Source: Parasedimentitalea psychrophila (GTDB taxonomy: Bacteria > Pseudomonadota > Alphaproteobacteria > Rhodobacterales > Rhodobacteraceae). From it: a stretch of 64,000 nucleotides of DNA. The notes beneath the pieces were generated by a model. The model saw only the letters and a list, made by a program, of their open reading frames with translations. It ran no database searches and was not told where the DNA came from. Numbering within the stretch: position 1 is the stretch's first letter; each line of letters opens with the position of its first letter. Of this stretch, positions 62,038 to 64,000 are shown piece by piece. The stretch covers positions 1,821,501-1,885,500 of the forward strand of contig NZ_CP127247.1 of the NCBI RefSeq assembly GCF_030285785.1. Direction: 5' to 3'. A program made the translations under genes and the position numbers.

Positions 62038-62730
62038 CTATATTCTACAGAGATCACTATCCAAACATTCGACGATTTCTGTGCGCACCGGGTCTCGCAG
62101 GAGCTTGGCATATTTATACTTAAACGCGCCGCTCGATAGATCGACAATTTGCTGAGCAACCCATTTCGGATCCAACATGGTTTGCGTGTCTTCGCCGGTG
62201 TCTTCCCAAAACGGCGTGCGGATACCAGAAGGAGCAGCGACAAGCACTTTTCCGATTTCTGGATCTCGGGCGAGAGAGGCTCCTAGCATTCCCAGGCCAG
62301 ACTTCGTGGCGCTATATGCAGGCTCATGTTCTCGTGGGGTGTATTGTGAACTGGATGTGATCAGCATGACCTTTAACGGCGTAGGAGCGTATTGCTTGAG
62401 ACGTTGGATCAACATCATTGGTGCCAACAGACCGACATTCGTCATTGTTCGAAGACTGTGATCGCTTAGCTGATCAATGTGCCCCCGCTGAAGGAAACCA
62501 GCGGCATAGATCAGGGTGTGGATTTGTTCAAACTTCCCCAGCACCCGATCAATGTCTCCTGACAAAGTTGCGCTGTCATCTGTTATTGCCAACTCCGCGT
62601 AGGTGGCGCCCGCAAGACCTGGATCCTTGCGTCCGGTGACGCATACGTTGTGCCCTTCTGACACATAGTGTGTGGCCAGTTCCTTACCGACCCCAGAGGT
62701 TCCGCCAACGATAAAAATGTTCTTCTTCAC
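62038..62730 (-). CDS. Short-chain dehydrogenase/reductase
   Basis: A 230-residue SDR. The cofactor loop is IFIVGGTSGVGKELA, the catalytic Ser-Tyr-Lys lies in TSSSQYTPREHEPAYSATKS (Tyr-x3-Lys), and the NAG-like motif is YAAGFLQRG. The substrate is unknown. I chose the GTG at 62730, with AAGGA 7 bp upstream; an upstream TTG at 62787 adds 19 residues that do not look conserved. The gene is visibly AT-richer than its neighbours, suggesting transfer from another source. It follows the response regulator gene by 57 bp. Confidence 0.82.
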   Translation of the reverse strand: MKKNIFIVGGTSGVGKELATHYVSEGHNVCVTGRKDPGLAGATYAELAITDDSATLSGDIDRVLGKFEQIHTLIYAAGFLQRGHIDQLSDHSLRTMTNVGLLAPMMLIQRLKQYAPTPLKVMLITSSSQYTPREHEPAYSATKSGLGMLGASLARDPEIGKVLVAAPSGIRTPFWEDTGEDTQTMLDPKWVAQQIVDLSSGAFKYKYAKLLRDPVRTEIVECLDSDLCRI

Positions 62731-62787
62731 AACAAATTCCTTGCTAAAAATGCTTTTGTTTACGTTGGGAATTCCGTCTTTGGCCAA

Positions 62788-63492
62788 TCAGCTCCAACTG
62801 ACATCGCCAAGAAAGATGTAGCCGGCCCCGTAGATGGTCTTGATCAGGCGCGGGTTTTTGGGATCTTCACGCAGTTTGGTGCGCAGGCGTGAAATCCGCA
62901 CATCCATCGCCCTGTCAAAGCTGTCCCCGGCGGCACCTCCCAGTATTTCCTGCATCTGACCGCGCGATATGAGCCGCTTGGGGCTGTCCAGAAACAGCCG
63001 CAGTACCTCGCCTTCGGCATGGGAAAACGGCGTCTCGGTGCCGCTGTCATCTTCCAGCATGTAACGGTCGAAATGGGCGATCCAGCCCGAAAAATGCGCG
63101 GTATTGCCGGATTGCGTCGCCGGACGCGGACCGCTGCGCAGCCGGGCCCGCACCCGGGCGACAACCTCGACCGGGTCAAAGGGTTTGGTGATATAGTCAT
63201 CCGCCCCCAGCTCCAACCCGGTCACCCGGTCCTGCACCTGGGCCCGGCCCGAGATGATGATCACGGCCGCCCCCTGCTCTAGCGCCAGCCGGTGCACCAG
63301 CGACAATCCGTCGGTATCGGGGAGCGACAGATCGACTAGGCAGACATCCGGGGTGACCCGTTTCAGCGAGGCCTCGAATTCGCGGGCGCGGGCAAAGCTC
63401 TGGGTGCGAAATCCGGCTTCTTCCAGGGCCTCGGTCAGGATCTGGCGGATTTCAGGTTCGTCGTCCAGAATGGTGATCAGGGGCGTCTTCAT
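62788..63492 (-). CDS. OmpR-family response regulator
   Basis: A 234-residue two-domain regulator. The receiver (residues 1-~120) has DDEPE, phosphoacceptor Asp in CLVDLSLPDTDG and KPFDPVEVVARV. The C-terminal winged helix (~135-230) ends RISRLRTKLREDPKNPRLIK and TIYGAGYIF, as in the OmpR/PhoB type. Its ATG overlaps the stop of the histidine kinase gene (ATGA), so the pair is translationally coupled. Target genes are not known. Confidence 0.93.
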   Translation of the reverse strand: MKTPLITILDDEPEIRQILTEALEEAGFRTQSFARAREFEASLKRVTPDVCLVDLSLPDTDGLSLVHRLALEQGAAVIIISGRAQVQDRVTGLELGADDYITKPFDPVEVVARVRARLRSGPRPATQSGNTAHFSGWIAHFDRYMLEDDSGTETPFSHAEGEVLRLFLDSPKRLISRGQMQEILGGAAGDSFDRAMDVRISRLRTKLREDPKNPRLIKTIYGAGYIFLGDVSWS

Positions 63493-64000
63493 GCCGCGGT
63501 CTCCGAGTTTAGCAGCGCCGAGAGCTGCCCGGTGGAAAAGGGTTTTTGCAGCACCGGACCCGATTTCAACGCGGTGCGGTGCAGGGGGTCCTGGGGCGGC
63601 AGCGAGGTCATCAGGATGATCGGTCGCCCCGAGCCCTGCAACCGGGTCAGCAGATCCAGCCCGGTGGCTTCGCCCTGCAGTCGGATGTCGGACAGAACCA
63701 GCGAGATATCCTCGAGATCGGCCATCAGCGCGCAGGCCTCGTCGACCGAGGTGGCTTCGATGACCGAGTGGCCCAGATCTACCAGCATGTCGCGGAAGGT
63801 GGCGCGCAGATCCTCGCTGTCCTCAACCAGCAACACCAGGCCTCCGCGAGCGTCTGGGGCCTTGCGATAGGGTAGCCGCAGGGTGACGCGGGCCCCCGAG
63901 ATGGTGTTGCCGATGCTGACGTCGCCGCCCGCCAGTTTCACGGTGTCATAGACCATCGGCAGGCCCAGGCCCGACCCTTCGCTGCCCTTGGTGGTGAAAA
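63489..64000 (-). CDS. Hybrid histidine kinase, C-terminal part (runs off right edge)
   Basis: The visible 170 codons contain the end of the HATPase domain (FTTKGSEGSGLGLPMVYDTV, G2 box) and then a receiver domain with phosphoacceptor Asp in LVLSDIRLQG and Lys in LQKPFSTGQ. So this is a hybrid kinase; the sensor and His-box lie right of the window. It is the partner of the response regulator gene, which it overlaps by 4 bp. Confidence 0.85.
   Translation of the reverse strand, partial: FTTKGSEGSGLGLPMVYDTVKLAGGDVSIGNTISGARVTLRLPYRKAPDARGGLVLLVEDSEDLRATFRDMLVDLGHSVIEATSVDEACALMADLEDISLVLSDIRLQGEATGLDLLTRLQGSGRPIILMTSLPPQDPLHRTALKSGPVLQKPFSTGQLSALLNSETAA

Noticed and set aside
1-64000. CRISPR arrays, tRNA/rRNA genes, insertion sequences, prophage or toxin-antitoxin genes
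   Set aside because: I looked for spaced direct repeats, cloverleaf-like gene gaps, transposase motifs and small paired genes and found none I could support. The repeats seen are tandem or dispersed hairpins.

Overview
The window is GC-rich, gene-dense chromosomal DNA from an alphaproteobacterium, most likely a marine Roseobacter-group member of the Rhodobacterales. The support is protein family content and gene order: a dapC-like/ftsK/lolA block, an rbfA-truB-rpsO-pnp block, an rsmB-heparinase-purH-lspA-DUF3035-M16-M16 block, a SitABCD-type metal importer, a GlxA-type regulator beside a dimethylglycine dehydrogenase-like enzyme, and a paired saccharopine dehydrogenase set. I see no rRNA, tRNA, CRISPR array, transposase or prophage gene.

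Layout. 0-7.5 kb: end of a UbiH-like monooxygenase, an amidase, a DapC-like aminotransferase, FtsK, LolA and a lytic transglycosylase lipoprotein. 7.5-13.7 kb: AEC transporter, HspQ, gamma-glutamyltransferase, a STAS/anti-sigma kinase pair, thiolase, free-methionine-sulfoxide reductase and a DUF1294 membrane protein. 13.7-18.7 kb: GlxA regulator and dimethylglycine dehydrogenase, a DUF3995 membrane protein and RarD. 18.7-25.5 kb: SGNH hydrolase/SnoaL pair, RluA, fucosyltransferase, a glyoxalase-related protein, aldehyde dehydrogenase, 1-Cys peroxiredoxin and a family 25 glycosyltransferase. 25.5-26.5 kb: a degraded, AT-richer patch with a broken gene.

26.5-33.7 kb is the minus-strand RNA and translation cluster (rbfA, truB, rpsO, pnp). 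Several accessory genes are interleaved in it: a phosphodiester glycosidase, a small membrane protein, a DUF1643 protein and an RTX repeat protein. 33.8-43.4 kb holds dapB and the M16-M16-DUF3035-lspA-purH-heparinase-rsmB cluster. 43.4-47.2 kb holds SdhAF4, a double-domain ALDH16-type dehydrogenase and DeoC, which together suggest a deoxyribose to acetaldehyde to acetate route. 47.2-51.3 kb is a metal ABC importer with a promoter carrying Fur/Mur-like operator sequence. 51.3-56.5 kb: MutL with the endonuclease motif, RmuC, a membrane adenylate/guanylate cyclase and a DUF3775 protein. 56.7-60.4 kb: a four-gene operon with split saccharopine dehydrogenases, a GST and a histidine phosphatase. 60.5-64 kb: M20 hydrolase, a WGR-domain mini-protein, an AT-richer SDR gene and a two-component system cut by the right edge.

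Most genes are ordinary for the lineage. The least explained signals are intergenic: a bipartite hairpin-plus-tail repeat present at least four times (one copy supplies the stop codon of a glycosyltransferase gene), a second hairpin repeat present twice, a 60-bp tandem hairpin duplication with compensatory changes, an exact five-copy heptamer array upstream of an M16 protease operon, and the decayed patch at 25.5-26.5 kb. I found no clear new multi-gene defence or mobile system.
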